Part shown: positions 35,868-48,299 of the stretch, piece by piece
How the letters are laid out: each line of letters opens with the position of its first letter
Numbering within the stretch: the stretch's first letter is position 1
Origin: Phocoena phocoena
Taxonomy: Eukaryota > Chordata > Mammalia > Artiodactyla > Phocoenidae
DNA: 64,000 bases
Assembly: GCF_963924675.1 (NCBI RefSeq)
Contig: NC_089222.1
Coordinates: forward strand, 109,321,316-109,385,315
Direction: 5' to 3'
Translations under genes and position numbers: made by a program
Notes under the pieces: generated by a model
Seen by the model: only the letters and a program-made list of their open reading frames with translations
What the model was told of the DNA's origin: nothing
The model's database searches: none

Positions 35868-36232
35868 CGTCCATTAGGGCTGCTATAACAAAATACCACA
35901 GATTGAGTAGTTTATAAACTAGAGACATTTATTTCTCACAGTTCTGGAAGTTCAAAGTCTGAGATCAGGGTACCAGTTTGGTCTGGTAAGGGCCCTGTTC
36001 CAGGTTGCAGACTTCTCTTTGCACCTTCACATAGTAGCAGGGACTGTGGTGTTTTCTGGTATCTCTTTTAAAAATACACTAATCTGCCTTCATGACCTTC
36101 GCATCTCTCAAAGGCTCCACCTCCTAATACCAACACCATTAGTTGCTTGTAATCACCTCCTAATGTCATTAGGATTTCAACATAAATGAATTTAGGAGGC
36201 GCACATTCAGATATTCAGACCAAAGCAGCAGC
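35868..36232 (+). repeat. Ancient mammalian interspersed repeat, family not named
   Basis: The segment 'gggctgctataacaaaatac', 'tttatttctcacagttctgg', 'ccacctcctaataccaacac' and 'attaggatttcaacataaat' matches a common dispersed mammalian repeat that I recognise by sequence but cannot name with certainty. No coding capacity. Confidence 0.7.
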
Positions 36233-36643
36233 TTAAACCAATGAACTTAGTAGTTATACTTCATCAATCCAAATTTAGATAGGTCTGACGGATAGTTACC
36301 CAACAATGTTTCTGATAACAGGCAATCTAACTGTCCAATTTAATTGAACAATAACTTGTGAACTGCTGTAACAAAGTATATAAGTATGTTGAGTAGAAGA
36401 ATGGTCAAACATCACAAGTTATAGCTTTTCTTGCCAACGTTATCTATTGTTAATGCTGCTAGTTTCACTCCTACCTGTGTTTTTTAAAAAAACACAAATC
36501 AGTAATACAATAAAGAAAAAAGAAGTAAGTTTCATGTTAGGTTGAGACTTTAGGTGATGAAACCCCAACTCAAATATCGAGAATAATTGGCACGTAGAGT
36601 TTCTTGCTTAAAAGTACAACCAGGACATTTAAACTAGCTCCAA

Positions 36644-36995
36644 GGACTTCCCTGGTAGCACAGTGGTTAAGAATCCACCTGCCAATGCAGGGGACACGGG
36701 TTCAATCTCTGGTCCAGGAAGATCCCACATGCCGCGGAACAACTAAGCCCGTGTGCCACAACTACAGAGCCTGTGCTCTAGAGCCCATGAGCCACAATTA
36801 CTGAGCTGCCTGCCACAACTACTGAAGCCCATGTGCCTAGAGCCTGTGCTCTGCAACAAAAGAAGCCACTGCAATGAGAAACCCATGCACTGCAACAAAG
36901 AGTAGCCCTGCTCGCCACAACTAGAGAAAGCCCACTCGCAGCAAAAAAGACCCAACACAGCCAAAAATAAATAAACTAAAAAAAAAAAAAAAAAA
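36644..36995 (+). mobile_element. Long CHR-type SINE
   Basis: Starts 'ggacttccctggtagcaca' and has the tRNA-like head. A long tRNA-unrelated body follows with internally repeated 'gccacaactactgaagccc'-type units, then 'cccaacacagccaaaaataa' and an A tail. A perfect 13-bp target-site duplication, aaactagctccaa, lies at 36631-36643 and 36996-37008. At about 350 bp it is longer than the CHR-2-like copies. Confidence 0.94.
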
Positions 36996-37789
36996 AAACT
37001 AGCTCCAAATAGTTATTGGTAAGAGATACAGAAATGCCACTAATGACTATTTCAAATTTGCAGATGCAATACATTTGGTTTAAGATGAACACTTTTATGT
37101 TATAGATAGAAGTTAACTTATTAATATGAAATTATTTTTATTTTTCAAACATCAGAAGTTTAGCTTTCATATCTGGCTGAAGTTTTAAATTGAGAACTTG
37201 AGTGAAATTCACATTTATTTTATCAACAAATTTCCATGGGACTTCGCATTTCACACTATGTGAACCACATAATGATTCAAATATTTCATAGCCTACTTTC
37301 CGGAGTAGTAATATCAGGCACCATATACACAATGTACAGTGTGCATTTGATTTAAACTGCAATTGAGCATATATTAAAAACAACCTGTTTTAGAATCACA
37401 TACACATTTTCAGTGTTGAAAACTTTTATTCTTAGGAAAATGTATACTTCATAGGGCCACTGCTTTATATACAGAAGGAAAATTTAAGAAACAAGATGTA
37501 AGTACTGGTAAGTACATGATGTGTCACTTCTTTGAAATTGTTATTTGTGTCATTAAAATTTGTTTTCTTGTTACAAAAGAAAGACAAGATAGGAAGTAAT
37601 GTTCTGTAACATTTAAATTCAAACAAAATCCATTTGAAATGATCATGAAATTGAGGCATAAGTGATATTTTGACTCCTTAATCTTGAAAATTTTTAATTA
37701 TTTCATTTTTAATAAAAATTTATGAAAGATTATTAGAAACAGGTTTATTTTGCCTCTGTGCCTTAAGGTAGTAATGAACATCAAACATC

Positions 37790-38125
37790 CAGATATTCAC
37801 TTATTTATTTACCAACACATATTTTGTAAACCTATTATATACACAATATTTGTTTGGTTACTAATAGAATAAAAAGCTCGATCAACAATACATGTCTCTA
37901 ATAGAGATTATAGTTGAGTAAAGGAGGATATAAACCTAAATAAGTGGAATACAAGGGGAAAAATGTGTCTTAAAGAAAGCACATTGATAGATAAAATTCT
38001 GTGGAATTTCAGAGAAAGGAGAAATATTTGTATTTGAGGGACCAGGGAAAGCTCAGTTGAGGAGTTCACACTTGAACCAGGAACTAGAGGATTCTTTGTG
38101 GGGAAATGGGAAATGAAAATTATTC
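37790..38125 (+). repeat. Ancient mammalian repeat, decayed
   Basis: The order 'cacttatttatttaccaaca', 'attatagttgagtaaagga', 'gggaccagggaaagctcag' resembles a widespread ancient mammalian repeat. Other members are at 45130-45620, 49840-50270 and 61215-61560. Its family name is uncertain. Confidence 0.45.
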
Positions 38126-38159
38126 AAGTCTATGAGATAATTATTAGAAACTATATAGA

Positions 38160-38760
38160 AATATATGTAGAAAATTAAGTAGAGTTCTTTGTGCTATACA
38201 GTAGGTCCTTATTAGTTATCTATTTTATATATAGTAGTGTGTATATGTCAATCCCAGTCTCCCAGTTTATCCCCCCACCCTTACCCTCTGGTAACCATAA
38301 TTTGTTTTCTACATCTGTAACTATATTTCTGTTTTGTAGATAATTTCCTTTTTACCCTTTTTTAAGATTCCACATATAAGCAATATCATATGATATTTGT
38401 CTTTCTCTGTCTGACTTACTTCACTCAATATGACAATCTCTAAGTCCATCCATGTTGCTGCAAATGGCATTATTTCTTTCTTTTTATGGCTGAGTAATAT
38501 TCCATTGTATAGATGTACCACATCTTCTTCATCTATTCATCTGTTGATGGACATGTAGGTCGCTTTCATGTCCTGGCTATTGTTAATAATGCTGCAATGA
38601 ATATTGGGGTGAATGTGTCTTTTTGAATTATGGTTTTCTCTAGATATATGCCCACGAGTGAAATTACTGGATCACATGATAGCTCTATTTTTAGTTTTTT
38701 AATGAACCTCCATACTGTTATCCATAGTGGTTGTACCAATTTACATTTCCATAATGGTGT
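38160..38760 (-). mobile_element. L1 3'-region fragment, minus strand
   Basis: Read on the minus strand, the fragment carries the end of L1 ORF2 (the '[10 protein letters not shown]'-like end near 38465-38500 and the 'W-IKK' region at 38520) and part of the 3' UTR, but stops before the tail. The 3' UTR piece 38165-38340 matches in inverted orientation 38775-38960. It lacks a poly-T, so it is an internal piece rather than a complete 3' end. Confidence 0.85.
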
Positions 38761-38765
38761 ACTTA

Positions 38766-39075
38766 TTTACAAAATAAAAATAGAGTCACATATGTAGAAA
38801 ACAAACTTATGGTTACCGGGGGGAAAGCTGGGGGTGGGGGGAGGGATAAATTGGGAGACTGGAATTGACATATACACACTACTATATATAAAATAGATAA
38901 CTAATAAGGACTTACTCTATAGCACAGTGAACTCTTCTCAATACTCTGTAATCATCTATATGGGAAGAGAATCTAAAAAGGAGTGGATATATGTATATGT
39001 ATAACTGATTCACTTTGCTGTACAGCAGAAACTAAAACAATATACTATACTCCAATAAAAATTTAAAAATAATAA
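38766..39075 (+). mobile_element. L1 3' UTR and tail, plus strand
   Basis: This piece carries the 3' UTR 'gggataaattgggagactgg', 'taatgatacacac'-type and 'ctatactccaataaaaattt' polyadenylation end with an A-rich tail. It overlaps in sequence the inverted fragment just upstream, which suggests a 5'-inverted (twin-priming) insertion or a pair of insertions. Confidence 0.85.
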
Positions 39076-39082
39076 AAAATAA

Positions 39083-39440
39083 ATCTATGCTAAGTGAAAT
39101 AAATCAGACAGAGAAAGACAAATACTGTATAATATCACTCTTATATGTGGAATGTAAAAAATACAACAAACTAGTGAATATAACAAAAAGAAAATGGACT
39201 CACAGATATAGAGAACAAACTAGTTACCAGTGGGGAGGTGGGTGGGTGGAGGGGCAAGATAGGAGTAGAGGATTAAGAGATACAAACTATCATGTATAAC
39301 ATAAATAAGCTATGAAGGTATATTGTAGAACACAGGGAATATAGCCAATATTTTATAATAACTATAAATGGAGTATCACCTTTAACCTATAACATATAAT
39401 ATTGTACATCAACTATATCTCAACAAAATATTTTTAAAAG
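39083..39440 (+). mobile_element. Another L1 3' end
   Basis: The sequence begins at the end of ORF2 ('gaaataaatcagacagagaa'), runs through a different 3' UTR ('agatacaaactatcatgtat', 'gtacatcaactatatctcaa') and ends near an A-rich stretch. The 3' end type differs from the neighbouring fragment. Confidence 0.78.
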
Positions 39441-42400
39441 AAAATATATAGAACAAGAAAATATTTGGCCCAGAAAAAGAAATAATATATTGCCACATTT
39501 TTAATTCTAGAATATGTTTTCTTTCTCCCAGGAATTATCTTTGGTTCTAGAACAAACATATTTTGCAGTTTATATCCTAAAATCATTTTTTTACAAAATA
39601 ACTCATAATTTAAAAAATTGATTTTAGAAAGGTAAAATATACATTTGCCTATTGAGAATCTGAGTCCCCTAGTATGAGTTTTGTACATTATCTCAATATG
39701 CATTAAAAATTGTCAAGGCATGTCTGAAAACAAATAGACAGCAGATAATTTAAAGGATTAAAAGTATGGCAATTTATTATTCCTTTAAGGGCCAAATATT
39801 TTCTTGTTGCTATATACCATGAGAGAGAGAGAGAGAGATTACAGAAAGGATTTTAACAACAATTTCACACACTTTTATAAATGAAATAATAATAATTAGA
39901 CATTTTCCTTGCATGTTAAGCTTTCATTAAAAGAACACTGGAAAAAAAAAAAAGAACACTGGATATTTAGATATAATTTTTATATTCTATACTGAAAATG
40001 CATAGATAAGTGTCTCAAATTAATTCTTTTTTTTTTTTGCCATGTGAATATGCACGTTCATATTCCGATGTATTTATAGTTCTTCATCATTTGAATCAAG
40101 TCTTTAAAGAAAAGCAAATGGCTAATTAGATCATTGCATTTCTTGAGAGATGACTCCATAATAGCTGAAATTTGTTAGTAAAACAAAATGTAGGATTCAG
40201 TTTTAAACACTGCAGTCATATGAAAATCTTTGATTAAAAGAAACATGCAGAGTTGTTGCTTTGTTATATTAGCTCCTTAGAAAATCTTATCTAAAAAAAT
40301 GTATTTACTAACTAGTAATTCTAAAAATAATTGCATTAAATTTGGTCTCATGAAGAATTCATAAGATCTAATTTAACAATATTCCTGTTTTTGAAATGCA
40401 TTTTTTTCATGCTGTTTATAATGAGTTTGCAAAATAAAAATAATAAACTAATACAAATTCACATTTGAAATTAAAATTTGAAACAATAATTTTGAATAGT
40501 AAAACTACAACATTTTATAACCACTTTGAATGATTGTTGGTACATTTTTTGGCTTTTTTTCTTTTGGTTTCTTGTTCTGTACTGAATCATGTACTAAATC
40601 TGAAAATACATAGATTAGTTTCCTTGGGGAGGTATCAATATATTTATTGGTGTTTAAAAAATATTTTTTATAATGACATTTAAAAAAATTTAACATGGCA
40701 TGTCCTTTATAAGAAGCCATGAAAAATAAAATGGCTACTTTATAGTTTTACATTAGTTATTCAAAAAAAATACCCCCCTAATCAAAGATATTACTTTTAT
40801 AAATTTTTTCCAAATCAAATTATTCTTAGTTTCTCCAAGTTTGTAGTCTTGAGTTTTCAAACAACTTACAAGTGTCAGAGGACACAGATGAAAAACATAT
40901 CTCACTTCCTTGTTCTGGAGTCAGAGATTTTTCCTACTGCTTTTCTGCTCTGATTAAAAGTTTTTTTCTTCCTACCTGATCTTCTAGTCTTTCCATCTTG
41001 ATGACTCCTTCTTATTTCGACATGATTGGGTTTGGATTAAAAACCACAGTTTAGGACATCTTACTGACTTAGCACCTGTTCACGAAAATATTCTGGAGCT
41101 CTATACTGTGCACGCACCTAGAAGATGTTGCATCATTGCCCATTGGAGGTTTTTAAGATAACTGTGCCACTCTTTCTCACAAAGAACACCAATACATGCT
41201 CACACCCACATCCACACCTCCACTGCCATCACTCTCCTACATGGGAGAGGCATCATACATTTATAAGTATCATCATACATTTTACATCTTTTGTCATGCT
41301 TATATGGATAACTTTTCATAGGTCCTAGATTGGGGAAAAGAAAGAACACGCGGTAAATGAAGGAAAGAAGTCATATTATATGAAAAATTTAATATACTAT
41401 CAGAAATGAACTTGATAAGTTTTAGGTGCAATCAGTCTTCTTGTCTGTAGTTTTCTTAGGTTCAACATTGATTTCTATAACCTTTTCTAGTAGACAATGA
41501 ATTTTAAATGCGTGCTAATAGTAGTTGGTGTAGAGTTTTATGAAGTGGATAGATGCTTTCACATTTTCAACTTGAACTCTCATTGCCCCTTTCTAAAGCT
41601 CTATTTTTCTTCCCTGGTTAGAAAACCAAAGGATCTAGTTCTCAAGTTTTGTTTTTATCTTTGCATTTCCCCTCTCTTGAGGCTATGGTGGTAAGAGCTC
41701 TTTCACCTCGTAAGTGTTGAGGAAATCACAATTAAATGATCCTCTAAGATATGTTTCAGGCTGTCGCCATGTTCCTCAGAGATTCCAGGTCTAAGGTGAG
41801 GATTTGAATTCAAAATTGTTAATGTTTCATAACATCATAAAATATTAAACTTAGAAGGTATAGTAAAAATAATCCTTTCCCAATTTCCTTGTTATATCTG
41901 AAAGAAAACAGTTTAAAAGTGACAGTGTCTAGTCCAAAGTCACAACTGAAGACAGAAGCTTAGACCTTCTGATCTAACATAACCTTCTGCAGCTAATTGG
42001 ATATGGAATCTTTCACATGTCAAAGTAACGATGGTGTAACAATACATCGTCTACCTTGATTAATGACCATAACGAAAGGCTTGCTTACCACAATGAAAGT
42101 AAATACAGCAAGCAGATTTATTGAATTTTAAAAGCTGCAATGTCTTTCTCTCTGTGGTGTGCTTGTATTGCAACCATGGTCTTTTAAATCTGCCTATGTT
42201 ATAGTTACCAGGTCTATAATACCTTGTTATTCAGATGGCCATGAAGAAGGAAAAACAAGAACCTCAGAGATGAATAATTATGTAGGAAAATATGTAGTTA
42301 GAAAAAAAAGTCACTCATATGTCAGAGAAAACTGTGTCTGTGTTCTGTTTGTGCATGTTTAATATATACATGTAATAAAGGAAAATTCTCCCACATGTTC

Positions 42401-44301
42401 ATTGGAAATATTTAAAGAATAAAATGTAAAGGAGAAATGAAAATAAAAAAATACTACTTGGCTTTTTAAAATTAAAGTAATATTAATTTTAGACATTTAT
42501 GAGAGCTCATTAACATTTACAACTAATTATAACAGCACCTAATTTTTAAATAAAACTTTTGTTTTTCAAGAGCCTTTATAATCACCATCTTAATTTAGCC
42601 CCATAATAGCTGTGGGACATAGTCAAGGGAAATTTTATTTTCTTTTTTGCCCAAGATGAATAAACTAAGTTGTTTAGATCTTTGACCAGTAATCATCTAT
42701 TATACTGATATATCAAATTAACAGTTTCATGCACTTTCAATACCAAATTATTTATAAAAACACAATCATCTGTAATTCACATGGTATGAGTATCCATTTA
42801 CTGTTGTTTATTGAAAAACTTTCACAAAAAAGTTTCATAAAACTTTCATTTCCTCTCTTTCAAAGAAACCTTCCTTAAAAAGCAACTATTACCATTAACT
42901 CTTACCAAATGCATTTCATAATAGCACACTTCTACCTATAAAATATAGCCCAAACAACCTAAGGTCCTACATGCAGTCTGAGATCCAACATTATACATGA
43001 AAATAGAAATGATCTTAAAAGCATCAGTTTATACCCAGGTCTACTAAGTGTATAAAATGTGACACCTTTAACATATGTTAGCAATAATTCCTAGTAAGAT
43101 GGTTTTATTACATAGGCTAATCCTTGCCACATTCCCAAATTGGTTTTTATTCAGACATAGAGTCAGTGATGGCCCTGGGGTTAGTCATGTGGCATTAATT
43201 TCAGTTTACAGTGTGAGTACAGAGTCATTGTTCTCACTAAGATGTGAACATGTTGCTATGTTCAATCATTCTGCAACTGAATGAGTGATGGTATCAATTA
43301 AGGATATCTGAGAGGATCAGGTAATAGGTAATAAAACAAAAATTGTTTCTGTTTTGTACAGTTTAGATTTAAAATTTCTTTAAAAAACACATAGAATATT
43401 GCAAATATAGTTCTGTATTGAAGTATAAAATATAGGAGAGACATTTGGCTGGAGATTAAAGTTTTGTAGTCATCTCTTTAGGGTCAGTATATAAAATGTG
43501 GATGAGATTACTAAGGGACTGAATACAGAGAAAAATAAGAATTGACACTGAACCCTGGACAATTCACAATTCAATATTTTGTGGGTGGGAAAACCTAGTA
43601 AAACAGAATGAGAAATAGGGGGAAGAAAACCAGGAGATTGTGATGTAATTTCTTATTTAATGCTATACTTCTGGAACTTTCATTGATGTGCATGATGAAA
43701 CCAAGTAATTTCTGTCTGTCTCTCTCTCTCTTTCTCCATATGTGTCTATGTACATGAGTGTGTTTATGTGTGCTGAATAACATTATAAATGTTAATGTGT
43801 CTGTCAAAACTGTTTTATAATTACTCTACAGCTATATAATTACTCTACAGTGCTTATTTCCTAAATCTTACACATTTTTCCTTCAGCATGAAAAGTTTTA
43901 TAGCAGTCTCTAATGAACTAAATGCATTCTTTTTTAAATATTTTATGCTGTTTTCCTCCTACTAGATCCTAGAGTAAATGAACATTGTTGGATAATTTTG
44001 ATGCACCGTGTCTCTCTTATTTTCATTTAAGAAATGGGCATAAACATAATTAAAGGTCTATTTTTTTTGGTTTCCTTCTTCATTTGTTTATGCCACAGGC
44101 CAAATGTCCTTCAAAGTACACTTTTCCTTTTCCTTTTGTGTATCATGGAGTAAATGTCAAATGGTATATATTCTTGCCACCTTTGTATCTAAGCTGATTA
44201 CATTTTCCAGAAAAGACAATTTAAGTATGAAAGTAGTTTTAATGTTTTTATACATAATATATGCTATTGTATCTTTAGGAGCAACAAACTATACTCATAT
44301 G

Positions 44302-44388
<87 letters not shown>

Positions 44389-45120
44389 ACAGACTCTTCT
44401 TCAACATTGATCATTTGGACATAGTTTATAATATAAAAATATTCAAGATTGCTTAAAAATAATGTAAGAGCCTTCACAGATAATGACATGCTCATATGCA
44501 TGCCAACAAATATTCTCACATTATCAGTATTTCTCAAAGGGCATCATAAAATTCATTTTAGGAAAATCAACAGCAGAAAATGTATGTCTCAAGTAAAAAA
44601 GTGTCTTGTGACAATTCCTTTTCAGCAGTTTATAGATCTTGCTCCAAAGAAAATATGACTTACATAATCTTACTAATTTTATATGAGTAATCTATGAGTA
44701 TATTAGTTATAATTAAGATTGAAGTAAATTTTTATCTGGATATTTTTGTTTATAAGCATAATTTTGTTTTTCATTGTGATTTTTATAATTATGGGTATCT
44801 CCTTTATACATTTACTATTAAAATATTTTATATAGCTGGTAGGGTTAATATCAAATTGAAATATGAAGATAAATTATCACTAAGATCAGCAATCACCAGT
44901 TCCTAATTTTTTGTAGTCACAAATACTTCTAACTATATGCCTATATATATAAATACATATTATTTCATACAATTCCAGATATTGTTTTTTGGAGTGGGGC
45001 AGGAAAAGAGTTTAATTTAAGTTAATCACAAACATATGGATACTTTATTATTTTTTAAAATAAAATTGTCTTTCAAGAAATTGTTGAATATATATTACAT
45101 GTAAGCCACAGTATATTTTG
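39441..45120. other. AT-rich non-coding DNA
   Basis: Apart from small repeats ((GA)n at about 39824-39838, A/T runs) and the CA/TA tract, no element, exon or RNA is supported. Frames of 60-105 codons are chance. Confidence 0.45.
44302..44387. repeat. (CA)n-(TA)n compound microsatellite
   Basis: About ten CA units then about 32 TA units without interruption. It explains the Tyr/Ile-rich frames on both strands. Confidence 0.95.
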
Positions 45121-45129
45121 CTAAGAATA

Positions 45130-45620
45130 CATATATGAGTAAAATATGTTCCCTGATCTCAAGGACATCAAATTTTGTGGAACAATGAATTTATGTAACT
45201 AACTGTATCTCATAATTATTAGAGCTGTGCCAGTGATATGGACAAAGTGTTATGGGAATACAGAGTGCAAAAATAATTAGTTCTTTATTTGACATTGGAA
45301 ATACCTTCCAAGAAAAAGCAGATCATGAAAAATGAGTATCATTTCACTAGTGTAAGAGAGACAGAAGAGAAATGTGGAAGATTAGGAGTTAAGCAGATAC
45401 ACAAATAAATAGGGATTGTGTCTTACTTGAGACATTTGCATAATCATAGACTGGTATAGTTTGGGGTAAAAAGCAAATATTAAATAAAAATTCAATATAT
45501 TAAGGTTGAAGATTCACTAAAATAGACATAGAGGAAAGACATTGGGAGCAGAGCTGGTAGAGAGAATGTTGAAGTGACTGACACAAGGCCTAAGAAATTA
45601 ATTAGGGTGAGGATTTTGTT
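45130..45620 (+). repeat. Ancient mammalian repeat, decayed
   Basis: Motifs such as 'gtgccagtgatatggacaaa' and 'ttccaagaaaaagcagatc' resemble the same ancient family as 37790, 49840 and 61215. Limits are approximate and the family name uncertain. Confidence 0.4.
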
Positions 45621-46456
45621 GTCATTAAACTCTGTGTTAAGAAAAATAGACTTTTTCCTGTAGGTAATGTGAAGTTCTGGAACGTTCTTAAACTGTCCTT
45701 TAAAATGTCTAAATCTATGAAAGATTTAAGAACAGAAAGTGGCAACAGGATTTGTGTACTACAAAAGAAAGAACTTGAGGTGTGAAGGAAGCTATTAATA
45801 TTATTTGCAGTATAAGTGTAGGAAAGAGTAGATGAGAGGAAGATGAGGAAAGTAGAGTCAATATTTTGAAAGAAAAGCAATACTTTTTTTCCAAGGCACT
45901 GAATTCATTGATTTACTTTTTGTAAGTTTTTATAAATAATATGCAAGAAATTATACTGTCCAGTGGACATACAAGATTCAACCACTATCCTCAAAGAACT
46001 AACGATCTATTACAAATTTAAAAACCAATGAACCTCAAATTATACACTAAGTTGACAACAATCAGCTGTATTTTGAACTTCTAACACTAGGCATTTCCAT
46101 TTTTAGGCCTTTTAGAATGTAGATGCTACTTTGTATTATATTTCTTTTATGTACCTGATTTTTAAATGATATCTGCAATCCTTTACAAATGCAGAAGCAT
46201 AAATATTCCCTTATCCTTGTAGCATATAAAGTAGTATATAATAATATGTCAAGTGCATCCACAAAATAATGGAAAATACATAATCAGCTCAGTAGTCACA
46301 AGGAAATAAATCATGTAGTGACTTTTGAGAGTTTCTTTCTTCATGCACAGTTAAAATGGTTAACTTTAGTGAGTGCCTTTGCTATTTTTGAAACAGCATA
46401 TAAGATTAGCATCACCTATATGTAAGAGGTTAGAACATTTAAAATATAGTTTTGTG

Positions 46457-46460
46457 TGTA

Positions 46461-46496
<36 letters not shown>
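46457..46496. repeat. (TA)n microsatellite
   Basis: A TA run with a GTGTA interruption at its left end, followed by related 'tatatgtgtatatattttt' text. Confidence 0.93.
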
Positions 46497-46499
<3 letters not shown>

Positions 46500-47299
46500 C
46501 TTATATGTGTATATATTTTTGTATGTATGTATACATATTCAACCAAAATATTATAAGATGCTAGTTTTTCTTTCAGTAGTATTTTTAGTTCTCTCTGACC
46601 AAGCAAATGTGGACTTACAAATATGGAAGTTGGATAATTTCTAGTTCTGCTTGATAACCTATATCTAGATAATCTGTATAAACCACTGCTTTGTATAGTG
46701 AATAACATGTTGGAATTTCTACCTTTTTAACATATTAGTTATTTATTGGTTCTAGTAGACTTCTTAAATGGATTTCTCGGCATCTGTTGTTTAACATGTG
46801 AAGAAAATACATTGAAATTTGATTACATGGACAATTGATTTTTATATTTTTATTGTGTATCAGTTAAATCTAAATAAAAATAGTGTACTTTTTAATATTC
46901 TCTTCTACACAAAACTGTCAGTAATTTTTTTTCTTTCTTTCTAAGGATTTGCAATGCAATGATTCTATAAATCTTTCTTAACTCCTGCAAGGATGGTTGA
47001 TCTTTAGAATGCCATTGAAAATGAACTTGTGGGACAGGTAATTCTTATGTGGCAAACCTATTTGCACACTGCTATCAGCATTCAATGACAAGATATAAAA
47101 ACTGTCATAGCAATTCATGTGAAGAACATCACATCAAATAACATCATAGAGGACCAATGTAACCAATGATAACATATTTTTTTCCTGATCTTATTAATGC
47201 TATACATGTAGTAAATTATTCATCTGATTGCATACTATAAAATCTACATTTTATTCATACTACGTTTTATATTCCTATAAATAATAAACACACATACAC

Positions 47300-47450
47300 A
47301 CCAGTTTCCAGTGCATTAAGTTCCAGTGAGAAGAAATATGAGACACAAGCAGAATTGGAGAGTGTCTGACAGAAGCAAACCTTTAATAACACATGGCATC
47401 ACTGTAGTAGTTCTAGCCAGCAATTCCGCAGACTCTTAAATCTAAATTAG
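47300..47450 (-). other. Possible ancient LTR remnant (weak)
   Basis: On the minus strand, 'tgttattaaaggtttgcttc' followed by a Cys/Thr-rich stretch resembles an R/U5 start with a degenerate polyadenylation signal, similar in form to the LTR at 27964. No ends or TSD can be found, so this is a guess. Confidence 0.2.
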
Positions 47451-47873
47451 TTAATGGTCCTTGTCAGCAGCCTGTAAGTTTTAGGGAGGCTGCAAAGTAT
47501 TTCTTTCTTCCAGTCACAGAGAGCCTTGACTAGAGTGAAGGATATTGAGGAAGTAGGGCATGTGTCATCAATGAAATATATTGGATCTCTAATGTATGTC
47601 TCCTAGAAACTGTTATTAATCCCAAGTTTCTCAACCTAGAAGTAGTCTAGCAGCTGCCAAAGGAAACAGTGGTAGTGGCAATTAGAGCAACTGAGGCTTA
47701 AAAGGTAAATGTCTTTCAGGCATGGATAATTGATTGCTAGAGCTCAAACAAGACCTTCTACTTCTGAATATAAACCTACTTTAAAACAAAACTAAATTTC
47801 CAAATATGCAATGACTTTATTACATGGCAAAATCTAGTTATATATGTCCATATATTGAAAAGAAAGTATTCAT

Positions 47874-48056
47874 ATGCTCTGTGATCTTGAGCAAGTTACT
47901 GAAAGTTTTTGGCCCCAGTTTCCTCTTCTCTGAAACAAAGATGACAATGCATAGCTTGTAGAATTGTTATGAGTAAACATTTTTTATACTTTTAAAGCCC
48001 TTAGGACAGCGCCTGGCAAATAGAGGGTATGACATAAGTGCATGGTAAATAAATCC
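47874..48056 (+). mobile_element. MIR SINE
   Basis: The ancient tRNA-derived SINE MIR is recognised by its core 'tgatcttgagcaagttactg', 'cagtttcctcttctctgaaa', 'gcccttaggacagcgcctgg' and end 'agtgcatggtaaataaa'. It is diverged, as expected for this very old family. Confidence 0.93.
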
Positions 48057-48119
48057 AAGAGAGAGTTGAGAAAACTAATCACGGAAAGCTCAGATCAAAT
48101 GAATGACTGTTTAATTAAG

Positions 48120-48290
48120 GAGATGGCATGAGGGAGATCCCAGCCTTGCCATTTACTAGCTCAAGGTTCTTGAACAAATTGCTTAACCTTGCTAAACATC
48201 ATCTGTGAAATGGAAATACCACTTGCTTCTTAACAATAACTCAGAATTAAAGGAGCAAGTGCCTGTAACCTAGTAGATTGAAAAAAATAG
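48120..48290 (+). mobile_element. MIR SINE, second copy
   Basis: The blocks 'cagccttgccatttactagc', 'ttgaacaaattgcttaacct' and 'catctgtgaaatggaaatac' match MIR in the same orientation as the preceding copy. Its 3' half is poorly preserved. Confidence 0.8.
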
Positions 48291-48299
48291 ATGTTCAGC

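Noticed and set aside
36604..36964. Short frames over the long SINE
   Set aside because: They are translations of the CHR-type SINE body with its internal near-repeats, which also mimic spaced direct repeats; there is no CRISPR array.
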